Positions 29,101 to 37,874 of a stretch of 64,000 bases of DNA are shown here, in pieces; position 1 is the stretch's first letter, and each line of letters begins with the position of its first letter. The translations under genes were made by a program, and so were the position numbers. Source of the DNA: an uncultured Algibacter sp. (lineage in GTDB: Bacteria; Bacteroidota; Bacteroidia; Flavobacteriales; Flavobacteriaceae); contig CANMZT010000010.1 of the NCBI GenBank assembly GCA_947502405.1, positions 1-64,000 of the forward strand, written 5' to 3'. Under the pieces are notes generated by a model. The model had not been told where the DNA came from, made no database searches, and saw nothing but the letters and a program-made list of their open reading frames with translations.

Positions 29101-29509
29101 CAAGGAAAAACTAGAAAAAGGAATACACTATCAAGTTAAATCTTTTGCAAGTGTGTATTTAGAAAATGAGAATAACACATTCAAAAAGCATGTTTTACCT
29201 AATGAAGCACAAATTAGTCCTATCAATCAGACTCTAATAAAGGATTTTGATAAAGATGGGCATTTAGATGCTGTAACTGCCGGTAATCTTTACGCGTCAG
29301 AGGTTGAAACCCCAAGAGCAGATGCAGGTTATGGGTTATTTCTTAAAGGCGATGGTAAAGGGAATCTAAATCCTGTATCAGCAAGCTTTAGTGGTTTTTA
29401 TACCAATGGAGATGTAAAAGATCTGGCGCTTATAAAAATTAAAAATAGCGAATACATTATATCGGTAAAGAATAATGATTTTTTACAATTTATTAAAATT
29501 AATAATTGA
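26195..29509 (+). CDS. FG-GAP/VCBS repeat protein with ASPIC/UnbV domain, lipoprotein
   Basis: The 1104-residue protein has a lipoprotein signal (LFQACKK). It carries many FG-GAP-type calcium-binding motifs of the form DxNNDGxxD, for example DVNNDSLIDLFF, DVNNDGYLDIY, DFNNDGYLDILQ, DLDNDGWKDVF and DFDNDGDLDLFV, arranged as two beta-propellers. Between them (~520-620) lies the ASPIC/UnbV domain (GLGCRVDLKTQ, SRGFQSSVAPTIHFGLG, ITWPDGKVQVL). Such proteins are frequent in Bacteroidota SusC/SusD operons, but their role is not settled; calcium-dependent glycan binding at the surface is a reasonable guess. It sits between SusD and a PKD glycan-binding candidate on the same strand. Confidence 0.85.
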   Translation: MKINRLIITIVFFTSLFQACKKDTVITDKLDKEDKNIIFNKLNKDFTGITFSNILTENDTLNYFTYPYLYMGGGVSAGDVNNDSLIDLFFTGNMVENKLFLNQGGLKFKDVTNTANLNGDNRWYTGTTMADVNNDGYLDIYCLVGGKFTPKENQLFINNGDNTFSERAKEYGLDDIGNSVDASFFDYDNDGDLDLFVANYPITPFNYNSFNYKMRMDRVTDDETDNLYRNDGNKFTKVTAAANVKTYSLSLSVTVSDLNQDGYKDIYVSNDFGTPDCMYINNQDGTFTDQIKETTNHTSFYGMGVDIADFNNDGYLDILQMDMDAESNRRSKANMASMNPLMFKNIEDIGFQYQFMQNTLQLGVGNQGDNLPKFADISRLAGLSSTDWSWAPLFADLDNDGWKDVFISNGTRREINNKDYFAKLKGQKKHKDSLLSKSLKIPSEKLDNYVFKNNKDLTFDKANKFWGIEYEGFSNGAVYADLDNDGDLEIVTNNIDDYASVFENKSSEINSYIVFQFSGKKDNTFGLGCRVDLKTQTTQQTQELTLSRGFQSSVAPTIHFGLGSAKSIDEAKITWPDGKVQVLKDLEANQFITVNYNDAQNVNKVTPSSALVFNSFTDTLAIYKHKENIYDDFKYELLLPHKTSQFGPGIAVGDLNNDGLKDFYVGAASKYPGGMYFQEPDGSFTQQKTKILIQDRQHEDVGALIFDADNDGYNDLYIVSGGNEFKPNSNMLQDRLYINRGNGNFVKSKFALPRMLTSGSRVTAEDFDNDGDLDLFVAGRLLPGNYPYPVNSCLLENVSKPGRPQFKINRQNESVFSKLGLVTTSLWLDYDKDGWKDLFVAGEWMPITVFKNEKGSLKEVTKEVGLADTEGWWFSLSSGDFDNDGDLDIICGNLGLNYKYKAHENETFDIYFNDFDGNNINDIVLSYYNEGKKYPVRGRQCSSEQMPNIKKKYETYNEFSVATLTDIYDKEKLEKGIHYQVKSFASVYLENENNTFKKHVLPNEAQISPINQTLIKDFDKDGHLDAVTAGNLYASEVETPRADAGYGLFLKGDGKGNLNPVSASFSGFYTNGDVKDLALIKIKNSEYIISVKNNDFLQFIKINN

Positions 29510-29558
29510 ACAAATAAGGCTTAACGCCTTAATAAATTAAACTAAAACTAATCTAAAA

Positions 29559-31235
29559 ATGAAAAATTTCTTAAAACTTTTAACTATGTTGGCCATTGTG
29601 ATGGCTTTCACATCTTGTGAGGAGGAGAATGATTTTAATTATGTATTATTTGAAGCCGATGCGCCGTCCGAGTTGCAGGTAAGTGTTGAAGTAGCTACGG
29701 ATAACTCAGGTCTTGTAACGGTTACGCCTTCAGGGGTTGGTGTTGCTTCATATAAAATCTTATTTGGTGACCCGAATAATACAGAAGCACTTATTGGCCC
29801 TAGAAATGCAGAGGCCACTAACATATATCCAGAAGGTAATTATACAATCAGGATTATAGCAAGCTCTACCAATGATAAAACTACAGAGATAACTCAAGAC
29901 ATATCTGTTGAAACTACTGCTGTACTGAACATAGAGAGTGGTTTGTTAATATCAGAAACAGCAAAACAAGTAAGTTTAAGTCCTTCAGCTGATAATGCTG
30001 ATACTTACACCATTGATTTTGGAGACGGAACTACTGAAATAGTAGGATCTGGTGAGACTGTTTTGCATACTTACACTGAAGGCGGCGATTTTCAAATAGA
30101 ATTAGTTGCTAGCAATTCTCAAAATAATAAGTCGAATCAAATTACTGAATTTGTTTCTATACAAGTTGGGCCGCTAGATTTACTATTAACATTTGATGAC
30201 CCTTTAACTGATTATACATTTAATCCTTTTGGAGGGGTTTCAACTGAAATTGTTGCTAATCCTAACTTGTCGGGTACAAATGAAGAAGAAAGCAACGTTG
30301 CAGCTATTACAAACTCAGGGAATGCTTTTGAGGGCTTTGTTTACGATATACCTACACCAATAGATTTTAGTAGTGACAAGAAAACTATATTTGTTAAAGT
30401 TTTTAATGATAGTGGTAATACAATACCAGTAACTCTTCAGTTTGTAAATGGTGTTAATGGAGAACGTGGAGTAGAAGTAATTGCTAATCATACGGGTTCA
30501 GGATGGGAAACCTTAGAATTCAACTTTTTTGAAGCAGTAAAAGTTTTTATACCAAATGATCCTGAAAATTCGCAACCTCTTGTTCCAATAGGACAATATG
30601 GAACTATTGCTATGTTTATTGATGGTCCAGGAAGTACTCAAGGCACTTTCTTTGTAGATGATTTTATTCAAGCTCTAGGAGAAGTTCCTGCTGGACCTTC
30701 TTATATTTTTGATTTTGAAAATGAAATGTTAGATGGCTCATTCGATTTTGGTGCACCAATACAAATTATAGATAATCCGTTTCCAAGTGGTGTGAATTCT
30801 TCTGCAAAAGTTTTAGAAATACAAAGGGGCGCTGGACAATTCCAAGGATCTGGATTTAACATACCTTTATTAGATTTAACTACGGATGAAAAGATTATTA
30901 CAATTAAGTTGTATTCTGATATACCAGTACCTTTCGCTGTAGATTTAAAAGTGTCACCAAATGGTGCAAGATCTGCTCAAGTAACAGCTAACCATACAGG
31001 TTCTGGATGGGAAGAGTTAACATTCAATTATGCTAACGCTATAAGAGCTTTTGAACGGATAGACGGGGTGGATGATCCAACAAATTTTCAACCAATGACT
31101 CCTGATGAAATTGGAGCATATACGCAAATTGTATTTATCGTAGATGGGCCTCAAAAACCAGACCCTAATAACCCTAATCAAATGATAGATCCAGAAGCTA
31201 ATGTATTTTATATGGACGATATTATTAAACCATAA
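29559..31235 (+). CDS. PKD-domain surface glycan-binding protein candidate with two CBM-like modules
   Basis: The 558-residue lipoprotein (AFTSCEEE) contains two immunoglobulin-like domains; the second (~125-205) is PKD-like with YTIDFGDGTTEIVG. Two homologous modules of about 160 residues follow, at ~210-370 and ~385-558. Each has FDFE or FDDP near the start, an ANHTGSGWE motif, and a final FFVDDF or FYMDDI. They look like beta-sandwich carbohydrate-binding domains. Position after SusC/SusD matches that of SGBPs, which help hold polysaccharide at the cell surface; PKD-containing SGBPs are known from laminarin loci. No catalytic motif is seen. The duplicated module could bind the target glycan cooperatively. 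Confidence 0.75.
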   Translation: MKNFLKLLTMLAIVMAFTSCEEENDFNYVLFEADAPSELQVSVEVATDNSGLVTVTPSGVGVASYKILFGDPNNTEALIGPRNAEATNIYPEGNYTIRIIASSTNDKTTEITQDISVETTAVLNIESGLLISETAKQVSLSPSADNADTYTIDFGDGTTEIVGSGETVLHTYTEGGDFQIELVASNSQNNKSNQITEFVSIQVGPLDLLLTFDDPLTDYTFNPFGGVSTEIVANPNLSGTNEEESNVAAITNSGNAFEGFVYDIPTPIDFSSDKKTIFVKVFNDSGNTIPVTLQFVNGVNGERGVEVIANHTGSGWETLEFNFFEAVKVFIPNDPENSQPLVPIGQYGTIAMFIDGPGSTQGTFFVDDFIQALGEVPAGPSYIFDFENEMLDGSFDFGAPIQIIDNPFPSGVNSSAKVLEIQRGAGQFQGSGFNIPLLDLTTDEKIITIKLYSDIPVPFAVDLKVSPNGARSAQVTANHTGSGWEELTFNYANAIRAFERIDGVDDPTNFQPMTPDEIGAYTQIVFIVDGPQKPDPNNPNQMIDPEANVFYMDDIIKP

Positions 31236-31313
31236 TAATATTAACTTAGTTGTGTTTCGTAATATTATAGCAAACAAAAAGGTTTACTATAATTACTAAA
31301 GAAAATTGTTTCA

Positions 31314-32657
31314 ATGAATAGAAAAAGTCTAATTAAATATTTTAGATTAATATTTTTATTACTATTTAGTTTCATGCTCTCTTGTGGAGGTGATGATGAT
31401 ATTAATGTTGTTATTATTGATGATGAGGGAGAAACACCGATTTCTGTTGATTTCGATATCATAGTATCTGAAACAAATACGTTTGAAATTTCAGTTAATA
31501 ATACATCTACAGGAATTACAGGATTAAATAGTTATTGGCAGTTTACCGAAAATGGTGAGGTTGTTCCTGATGTTGCTGGTCCAGAACGACATGTTTATAC
31601 AATGTCTGGAGATTATTTAGTTACATTAACTGTTGAGGCTCCAGATGGAGATATTGCAGTTAGTAAAACAGTTATTATTACTGGAACTGATGAAGGGCCT
31701 GCTTTAAAAGTTGCTACAAATAATACATTCTCTATGGGAATGGCAGTGCGTTCAGACCGTTTAACGGGAAGTCATAATGCAGTTTTGGTCCGAGAGTTTA
31801 ATAACCTTACGGCAGAGTTTGAAATGAAGATGGATCAGATTTATAAAACTGAAGGTAGCTTAGATTTTACAGCTGCAGATGCTATTGTAGATTATGGTGT
31901 TGCTAATAATATGGATATTCATGGTCATACATTAGTATGGCATAACTCTATCCCAGGATGGATGAATAATTTTTCTGGAACTGATGAAGAATTTGAGACT
32001 CTAGTAAAAGATTATATTACTACTGTAATGCAAAGATATGCAGGTAAAGTAAGGTCTTGGGATGTAGTAAATGAAGCTATTGAGGATGGGAGTAACAACT
32101 TAAGGAACTCAATTTTTAGAGTTAGAATGGGAGACGATTACATCCAGAAATGTTATCAATATGCCAGAGATGCAGATCCAAATGCTATATTGTTTTATAA
32201 CGATTACAATGTTACTTTTGATAGTGGTAAACAATCTGCTATGTTTGCTATTGTAGATGATTTAATGTCTAACAACCTAATAGATGGTGTTGGCGCTCAA
32301 ATGCATATTGCGTATGATTTTCCTAGTAAAGCACAAATACAAAGTGTAGTAGATGGAACCGTATCTAGGGGATTAAAAATGCATTTTGCTGAATTAGATA
32401 TTAGAGTGAATCCTAACAATGATATTACGTCATTAACTGAGCAAAGAGCAATAGCCCAACAAAATAAAGCTAAAGAAGTTGCTGAAATTTATAATGCAAT
32501 CCCTGATGAAAATAAGTTTGCTTTAACGCTTTGGGGAATGAGAGATAGCGAATCGTGGCTTCCTGCATTCTGGGGACAACCAGAATGGGGTTTATTCTAT
32601 AATGAAGATTTTACACCAAAAAAATCACATACAGGCTTAATAGAAGGTTTTAGATAG
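31314..32657 (+). CDS. GH10 endo-beta-1,4-xylanase, PKD-containing lipoprotein
   Basis: The 447-residue lipoprotein (LSCGGDDD) has a PKD-like domain at ~45-125 and a GH10 (beta/alpha)8 barrel at ~135-447. Characteristic motifs are HGHTLVWH, WDVVNEAIEDG with acid/base Glu254, FYNDYN, GVGAQMHI and HFAELDIRV with nucleophile Glu360. Near the end, ALTLWGMRDSESW matches the substrate-binding region. GH10 enzymes cut beta-1,4-xylan, including mixed beta-1,3/1,4-xylan of red algae. In this locus it accompanies a GH16 and three GH3 enzymes. It closes the susCD operon and is followed by a terminator. Confidence 0.92.
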   Translation: MNRKSLIKYFRLIFLLLFSFMLSCGGDDDINVVIIDDEGETPISVDFDIIVSETNTFEISVNNTSTGITGLNSYWQFTENGEVVPDVAGPERHVYTMSGDYLVTLTVEAPDGDIAVSKTVIITGTDEGPALKVATNNTFSMGMAVRSDRLTGSHNAVLVREFNNLTAEFEMKMDQIYKTEGSLDFTAADAIVDYGVANNMDIHGHTLVWHNSIPGWMNNFSGTDEEFETLVKDYITTVMQRYAGKVRSWDVVNEAIEDGSNNLRNSIFRVRMGDDYIQKCYQYARDADPNAILFYNDYNVTFDSGKQSAMFAIVDDLMSNNLIDGVGAQMHIAYDFPSKAQIQSVVDGTVSRGLKMHFAELDIRVNPNNDITSLTEQRAIAQQNKAKEVAEIYNAIPDENKFALTLWGMRDSESWLPAFWGQPEWGLFYNEDFTPKKSHTGLIEGFR

Positions 32658-32691
32658 TTATTTAATTAAATAACTAGTATATAAAAAAAAG

Positions 32692-32719
32692 AGACTGCAT
32701 TTTAAGCAGTCTTTTTTTG
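32692..32719 (+). terminator. rho-independent terminator of the susCD-GH10 operon
   Basis: AGACTGC-ATTTTAA-GCAGTCT is a perfect 7-bp stem followed by a run of T residues, 35 bp after the GH10 stop. Confidence 0.88.
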
Positions 32720-32910
32720 TTTACATCAATTTTTAGTCTAGAATGCTTTATTGTTTATCCCTAGTAAATTAAAAGATGTTATAGTTTGTCATACTCATCT
32801 CATAGAGGTTTTTTCGCGCTGTAATAGTAATTATAATAGATTTAATATTTAGTATTAACCAAATAGTCGTTTTTAATAAACTAGCTTAAAAGATATAAGT
32901 AAGTAAAAAA

Positions 32911-32936
32911 GAGGATGCTTTAAGCATCCTCTTTTT
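32911..32936. terminator. bidirectional terminator of the minus-strand GH3
   Basis: GAGGATGCT-TTA-AGCATCCTC is a perfect 9-bp stem, with A tracts on the left and T tracts on the right, so it can work for both strands. It lies 30 bp beyond the GH3 stop codon. Confidence 0.85.
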
Positions 32937-32965
32937 ATAAATAGTGTTTTGATTTACTCTAAAGC

Positions 32966-35152
32966 TTATTGAATTTTCACTTTAATTTTTTTAGTAATAT
33001 TATTAGATGCATTTCCAACATAAATTATGTATTCACCTTTTTCAATTTCCCAATCAGATTTGCCTTCGTTATAGAAGGCTAGCGAACTAACAGGAATATC
33101 TATATCTATCGTTTTAGATGTTCCAGATTTTAAAGTAACTTTCTCAAAACCTTTCAACTCTTTTAAAGCACGTTTAACTTTAGATTTTTTCTTGCCCACA
33201 TAAACTTGCACAACTTCAGCCCCGTCAACATTGCCAATATTACTAACTTTACAAGAGATTTTTATGGAATCGTCCGTGTTGAATTTGTTGGTGTTACTTT
33301 CAATATCAGATAAATCAAAATTTGAATAAGACAAACCGTATCCAAAAGCATATTGAGGTTCAATTTTCTTAGTATCAAACCATCTATAGCCTACTAAAAT
33401 ATCCTCTTTATAATATTGATTAACACCATCACCTGGATAGGATAATTCCCCATAAAAATGAGCGCCATTATCTTTTAACTGTTTAGGAAAAGAAAATGGA
33501 AGTTTCCCCGAAGGATTAATGTCACCACTTACCACATCAGCAATAGCATGACCAGCCATACTGCCCAAATACCAAGTTTGAATTAAACCATTCACTTTGT
33601 CTAACCACGGCGTTTCAACAGCGTTTCCAGTTACCAATAACATCCCTAAATTTGGATTAACCGTCTTTAATTCACTTATAAATTCTTTTTGATTATAGGG
33701 CAACTCATAAGATTGCCTATCATCACCTTCACAATCTTGTAAATGGCTCTTATTTAATCCACCCACGTATAGAACAATATCTGCTTTTTTAGCAGTTTCT
33801 ATAGCCTCTACTCTTAGAGAGTCTTGATTTAGTTTTGATGGAATAATATTATCATAAACAGAAGGTCCTGTATGATAACCCATGGCGTGAATAATTTTAG
33901 CTTTTTTATAGCGTTGTTTTAAACCTTCGAGTGGAGAAATTTCAAATTGAGGTTTTAATTCTGAAGAACCTCCACCTGCAGTCATAGAGCGTGTTGCATT
34001 TTCACCTATTACAGCAATAGTAACCCCTTCTTTATCTTCAATAGGGAAAAAATTATTTTCATTTTTCAATAAAACAATACCTTCTTGGGCTACTTTTCTA
34101 GCAACATCATGATGAGCTTTGGTATTTACACTTCCAAAACCTCTATTAGGTTTCAAAGTAGTGCGGAACATCAATCTTAAAATACGTCTTACTTTGTCAT
34201 CAACTACAGATTCTTCTATATTACCATTTTTTATTGCTTTTAAAAAAGGAGAAGCTAAATAATAATAATCATAATGGTTAGAAGTAGTTGTGCCTAAACC
34301 GTCTGTACCTGTTCCCATTTCCATATCTAGTCCATTAAGCGCGGCTTCCATAGTATCATGCGCCGAACTCCAATCGCTAATTACCACACCATCATATTCC
34401 CAGTCACCTTTTAAAATCTTATTGGTAAGCAATTCGTGATGCGTTGTATACTGTCCTCTAAATTTGTTGTATGCACCCATAACTGCCCAAACTTTTGCGT
34501 CTTGTACAGCAGCTTTAAATGCAGGTAAGTAAATTTCATGTAAAGCTCTATCACTAACTTCTACATTAATAGTACTTCTCCAATGTTCTTGGTTGTTCAA
34601 TGCAAAATGCTTTACACATGCAGCAACATTGTTTTTTTGCACATTTTTAATGTATGGTACAACCATTTTTGAGGCTAGATGAGGGTCTTCACCCAGATAC
34701 TCAAAATTTCTTCCATTCAATGGTGTTCTGTAAATATTAACACCGGGACCTAAAAGCACATCTTTTTCCCTGTAAAGAGCTTCTTCACCTATACTTTTAC
34801 CAAATTGGGCAGACAAGTTTGGGTTAAAGCTAGCTGCTAAACAAGTAAGTGCAGGAAATGCAGTAATGGAATCGTTAGTCCAACCCGCATAATCCCATGA
34901 ATCCCAACTGATTTCTGCTCTCACACCATGAGGGCCGTCAGACATCCATATTTCAGGAATCCCCAAACGTTCAACACCTTTAGTGCTAAATTTAGATTGT
35001 GCATGACACATTGCTACTTTTTCTTCAAGTGTTAAAAGTGATATTATGCTATCAATTTTTTTATTTATTTCATTGTCTTTAATATCATTTTGAGCAGTTG
35101 CTAAAGTGAATGTGAAAAATGTTATTACTAATAAATATGAATACTTAATCAT
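32966..35152 (-). CDS. GH3 beta-glucosidase-type enzyme, secreted
   Basis: The 728-residue protein has a signal peptide (LLVITFFTFTLATAQ) without lipobox Cys, so it is probably periplasmic or exported. The GH3 barrel has GVNIYRTPLNGRNFEYLGED, KHFALNNQE and nucleophile Asp260 in VVISDWSSAHD. The second domain has GGGSSELKP and a substrate-region loop (GDDRQSYELP), and a fibronectin-like domain ends the protein. This subtype is typical of beta-glucosidases. It is transcribed away from the next GH3 gene across a 237-bp spacer and convergently to the GH10, so it is regulated separately from the susCD operon. It would finish breakdown of imported oligosaccharides to monosaccharides. Confidence 0.9.
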   Translation of the reverse strand: MIKYSYLLVITFFTFTLATAQNDIKDNEINKKIDSIISLLTLEEKVAMCHAQSKFSTKGVERLGIPEIWMSDGPHGVRAEISWDSWDYAGWTNDSITAFPALTCLAASFNPNLSAQFGKSIGEEALYREKDVLLGPGVNIYRTPLNGRNFEYLGEDPHLASKMVVPYIKNVQKNNVAACVKHFALNNQEHWRSTINVEVSDRALHEIYLPAFKAAVQDAKVWAVMGAYNKFRGQYTTHHELLTNKILKGDWEYDGVVISDWSSAHDTMEAALNGLDMEMGTGTDGLGTTTSNHYDYYYLASPFLKAIKNGNIEESVVDDKVRRILRLMFRTTLKPNRGFGSVNTKAHHDVARKVAQEGIVLLKNENNFFPIEDKEGVTIAVIGENATRSMTAGGGSSELKPQFEISPLEGLKQRYKKAKIIHAMGYHTGPSVYDNIIPSKLNQDSLRVEAIETAKKADIVLYVGGLNKSHLQDCEGDDRQSYELPYNQKEFISELKTVNPNLGMLLVTGNAVETPWLDKVNGLIQTWYLGSMAGHAIADVVSGDINPSGKLPFSFPKQLKDNGAHFYGELSYPGDGVNQYYKEDILVGYRWFDTKKIEPQYAFGYGLSYSNFDLSDIESNTNKFNTDDSIKISCKVSNIGNVDGAEVVQVYVGKKKSKVKRALKELKGFEKVTLKSGTSKTIDIDIPVSSLAFYNEGKSDWEIEKGEYIIYVGNASNNITKKIKVKIQ

Positions 35153-35235
35153 GATGTTTTATTGAGAATTAATATGTTGTCAAAGTTTTTAAAATGTAAT
35201 TTTTTATTTTTTATAAAACTAAAGAGGCGCACTAC

Positions 35236-35277
35236 CTGTATTTATTACAGATTAAGCATTTTTTAGTATAAATACAG
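35236..35277. promoter_or_regulatory. 10-bp inverted repeat between divergent GH3 genes
   Basis: CTGTATTTAT (35236-35245) and its exact reverse complement ATAAATACAG (35268-35277) are separated by 22 nt in the divergent GH3 promoter region. This could be an operator for a dimeric regulator; no known motif was recognised. Confidence 0.4.
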
Positions 35278-35389
35278 CAAGAGTGTCAAGTATAACCAAA
35301 AGTATTCGGGTTTTAAGTGATAGAAAGGGTTTTGGAGACTTTTGTTGTGATTAAAAATTGTATTTTAGAGCATAATTAATAAAAATCGA

Positions 35390-37675
35390 ATGAAAAAAAT
35401 AATTCTTTCTTTAGCTGTATTATCAGTTTTAATAGGTTGTAAAAATGAGAATAGTAGTATGCATGTTGTAAATAATGATAATCAAGATGTAGAATTAAAA
35501 ATAGATTCATTAATAAAATTGATGACTATTGAAGAGAAAGTTGGTCAGATGAATCAATATAATGGATTTTGGGATGCCACAGGGCCGTCACCAAAAAATG
35601 GTACTGCAGCTAAAAAGTACGAGCATTTGCGTAAAGGTTGGGTTGGGTCTATGTTAAATGTTAGAGGAGTGGAGCAAGTACGTTCGGTGCAAAAAATTGC
35701 TGTCGAAGAATCCCGATTAGGCATTCCTTTAATCATTGGTTTTGATGTTATCCATGGTTACAAAACACTAAGTCCCATACCGTTGGCAGAATCTGCAAGT
35801 TGGGATTTGAAAACCATTCAGGAATCAGCAAGAGTTGCAGCATTAGAAGCTTCTGCTGTTGGTATTAATTGGACATTTGCTCCTATGGTTGATATCTCTA
35901 GAGACGCGCGATGGGGTAGGGTAATGGAAGGTGCCGGGGAAGATCCTTATTTGGGTAGCTTAATTGCTAAGGCTCGTATTAAAGGGTTTCAAGGAGATGA
36001 TTTGTCGGATGTAGGAACCATTGCAGCTACTGCTAAACATTTTGCAGGCTATGGGTTTGCTGAAGCAGGTAGAGAATATAATTCGGTTGATATAGGTACA
36101 TCAACACTTCATAATATTGTGCTTCCACCATTTAAAGCAGCTGCTGAAGCAGATGTTAAGACGTTTATGAATTCGTTTAATGAAATTAATGGCGTACCAG
36201 TTACGGGAAGTTCTTATTTACAACGTAATATTTTAAAAGATAAATGGAATTTTAATGGTTTTGTAATATCAGATTGGGCTTCAATAAGAGAGATGATATC
36301 TTGGGGGCATGCAAAAGATAAAAAACAAGCAGCTGAAATAGCCGTTATAGCTGGGTCTGATATGGATATGGAAGGCTATGTTTATATTGAAGAATTAGCA
36401 CAATTGGTAAAAGATGGTGTTATTGAAGAAGACTTACTTGATGATGCTGTGCGTCGCATTTTAAGAGTGAAATTTGAGCTTGGACTTTTTGATGATCCTT
36501 ACAGATATTGTGATGAAGTTAGAGAAAAAGAAATCGTTGGTAATCCTAAGCACCACGAAGCTGTTTTGGATATGGCAAAAAAATCTATTGTACTTCTTAA
36601 AAATGAAAAAAATCTATTACCTCTCAAGAAAGAAGGACAAAAAATAGCGCTGATAGGCGCTCTAGCAGCAGATAAAAATAGCCCGTTAGGAAGTTGGCGT
36701 TTGGCTTCAGATGATAATACAGCAGTTTCTGTTTTAGAGGGTATGCAAAGTTATAAAGGCAATTCATTAGTTTATAAAAAAGGAGCAGATGTTTCAATAG
36801 GTAAAACAGCTTTTATCGAAGAAGTGAAAATTAATACAACAGATAAGAGTGAGTTTCAGGAGGCTATTACAGCTGCAAAAAATGCTGATGTAGTAGTAAT
36901 GGTTCTAGGAGAACATGGTTTTCAGTCTGGAGAAGCTAGAAGTCGAACTAATTTACAATTACCCGGTGTTCAACAAGATCTATTAGAAGCTGTTTATAAA
37001 GTAAATCAAAACATCGTTTTAGTTTTAAATAACGGACGCCCTTTGGCAATCACTTGGGCAGATGAACATATTCCTGCAATTGTTGAAGCGTGGCAACTTG
37101 GTACGCAAACTGGTAATGCAGTTGCTCAAGTTTTGTATGGTGATTATAATCCTAGTGGTAAATTACCTATGACTTTTCCTCGAAATGTTGGTCAAGTTCC
37201 TATATATTACAACTATAAGAATACGGGAAGGCCAATAAATAAAGAAGGAAACGTGTTTTGGTCTCACTACATTGATACAGAAAACACACCGCTTTATCCT
37301 TTTGGATATGGCTTAAGCTATACCACTTTTGAATACAGCAACCTTAAACTTAACGGTTCAAAATTTAATGTAGGAGAAGATATAAAAGTGTCAGTTGAAG
37401 TTAAAAATACTGGAAACCGAGATGGAAAAGAAGTTGTACAATTGTATATCAGAGATTTAGTTGGAAGCATTACCAGACCTGTTAAAGAGCTGAAAGGGTT
37501 TGAGTTGCTGGAAATAAAAGTAGGAGAATCAAAAACAGTAACCTTTACATTAAATAGCGCAACCCTAGGTTTTTATAATAATCAAGAGAAGTTTATTACT
37601 GAGCCTGGAGATTTTAAGGTGTTTGTTGGGGGAAGCTCTATAAAGACCTTAGAAGCGAATTTCGAATTAGAATAA
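35390..37675 (+). CDS. bglX: GH3 beta-glucosidase, BglX-type lipoprotein
   Basis: The 761-residue lipoprotein (SVLIGCKN) matches the BglX layout. The barrel has FDVIHGYKT, FAPMVDISRDARWGR, KHFAGYG and nucleophile Asp295 in FVISDWASIREM. The (alpha/beta)6 sandwich has LGEHGFQSGEARSRT with the acid/base Glu region, followed by a fibronectin-like C-terminal domain (VEVKNTGNRDGKEVVQLYIR). The family hydrolyses short beta-linked gluco-oligosaccharides in the periplasm. It is the third GH3 of the locus and is divergent from the minus-strand GH3. The gene symbol is based on overall resemblance, not on proven orthology. Confidence 0.9.
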   Translation: MKKIILSLAVLSVLIGCKNENSSMHVVNNDNQDVELKIDSLIKLMTIEEKVGQMNQYNGFWDATGPSPKNGTAAKKYEHLRKGWVGSMLNVRGVEQVRSVQKIAVEESRLGIPLIIGFDVIHGYKTLSPIPLAESASWDLKTIQESARVAALEASAVGINWTFAPMVDISRDARWGRVMEGAGEDPYLGSLIAKARIKGFQGDDLSDVGTIAATAKHFAGYGFAEAGREYNSVDIGTSTLHNIVLPPFKAAAEADVKTFMNSFNEINGVPVTGSSYLQRNILKDKWNFNGFVISDWASIREMISWGHAKDKKQAAEIAVIAGSDMDMEGYVYIEELAQLVKDGVIEEDLLDDAVRRILRVKFELGLFDDPYRYCDEVREKEIVGNPKHHEAVLDMAKKSIVLLKNEKNLLPLKKEGQKIALIGALAADKNSPLGSWRLASDDNTAVSVLEGMQSYKGNSLVYKKGADVSIGKTAFIEEVKINTTDKSEFQEAITAAKNADVVVMVLGEHGFQSGEARSRTNLQLPGVQQDLLEAVYKVNQNIVLVLNNGRPLAITWADEHIPAIVEAWQLGTQTGNAVAQVLYGDYNPSGKLPMTFPRNVGQVPIYYNYKNTGRPINKEGNVFWSHYIDTENTPLYPFGYGLSYTTFEYSNLKLNGSKFNVGEDIKVSVEVKNTGNRDGKEVVQLYIRDLVGSITRPVKELKGFELLEIKVGESKTVTFTLNSATLGFYNNQEKFITEPGDFKVFVGGSSIKTLEANFELE

Positions 37676-37874
37676 ATATTATCAATTTTCTTATCAAATT
37701 ATCAATAAGTAATATCTTTTTTTAGATGTTAACACTTGTTATTAAAATATTTTCAAGTACAGGATACATAAGCAATGTAAAGATTATATATTTGCAAAAA
37801 CTTGAGTGATTTAAAAGTTATTTAGAGTATTTAAATCACCATTTTAAAGCTTTAATATAAATAGTAATTAAAAA

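Larger units (their letters stand above)
32658..32965. other. convergent intergenic region with two terminators
   Basis: This 308-bp spacer separates the plus-strand GH10 and the minus-strand GH3. It holds one terminator for each direction and AT-rich sequence between them, with no ORF or RNA gene recognised. Confidence 0.6.
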
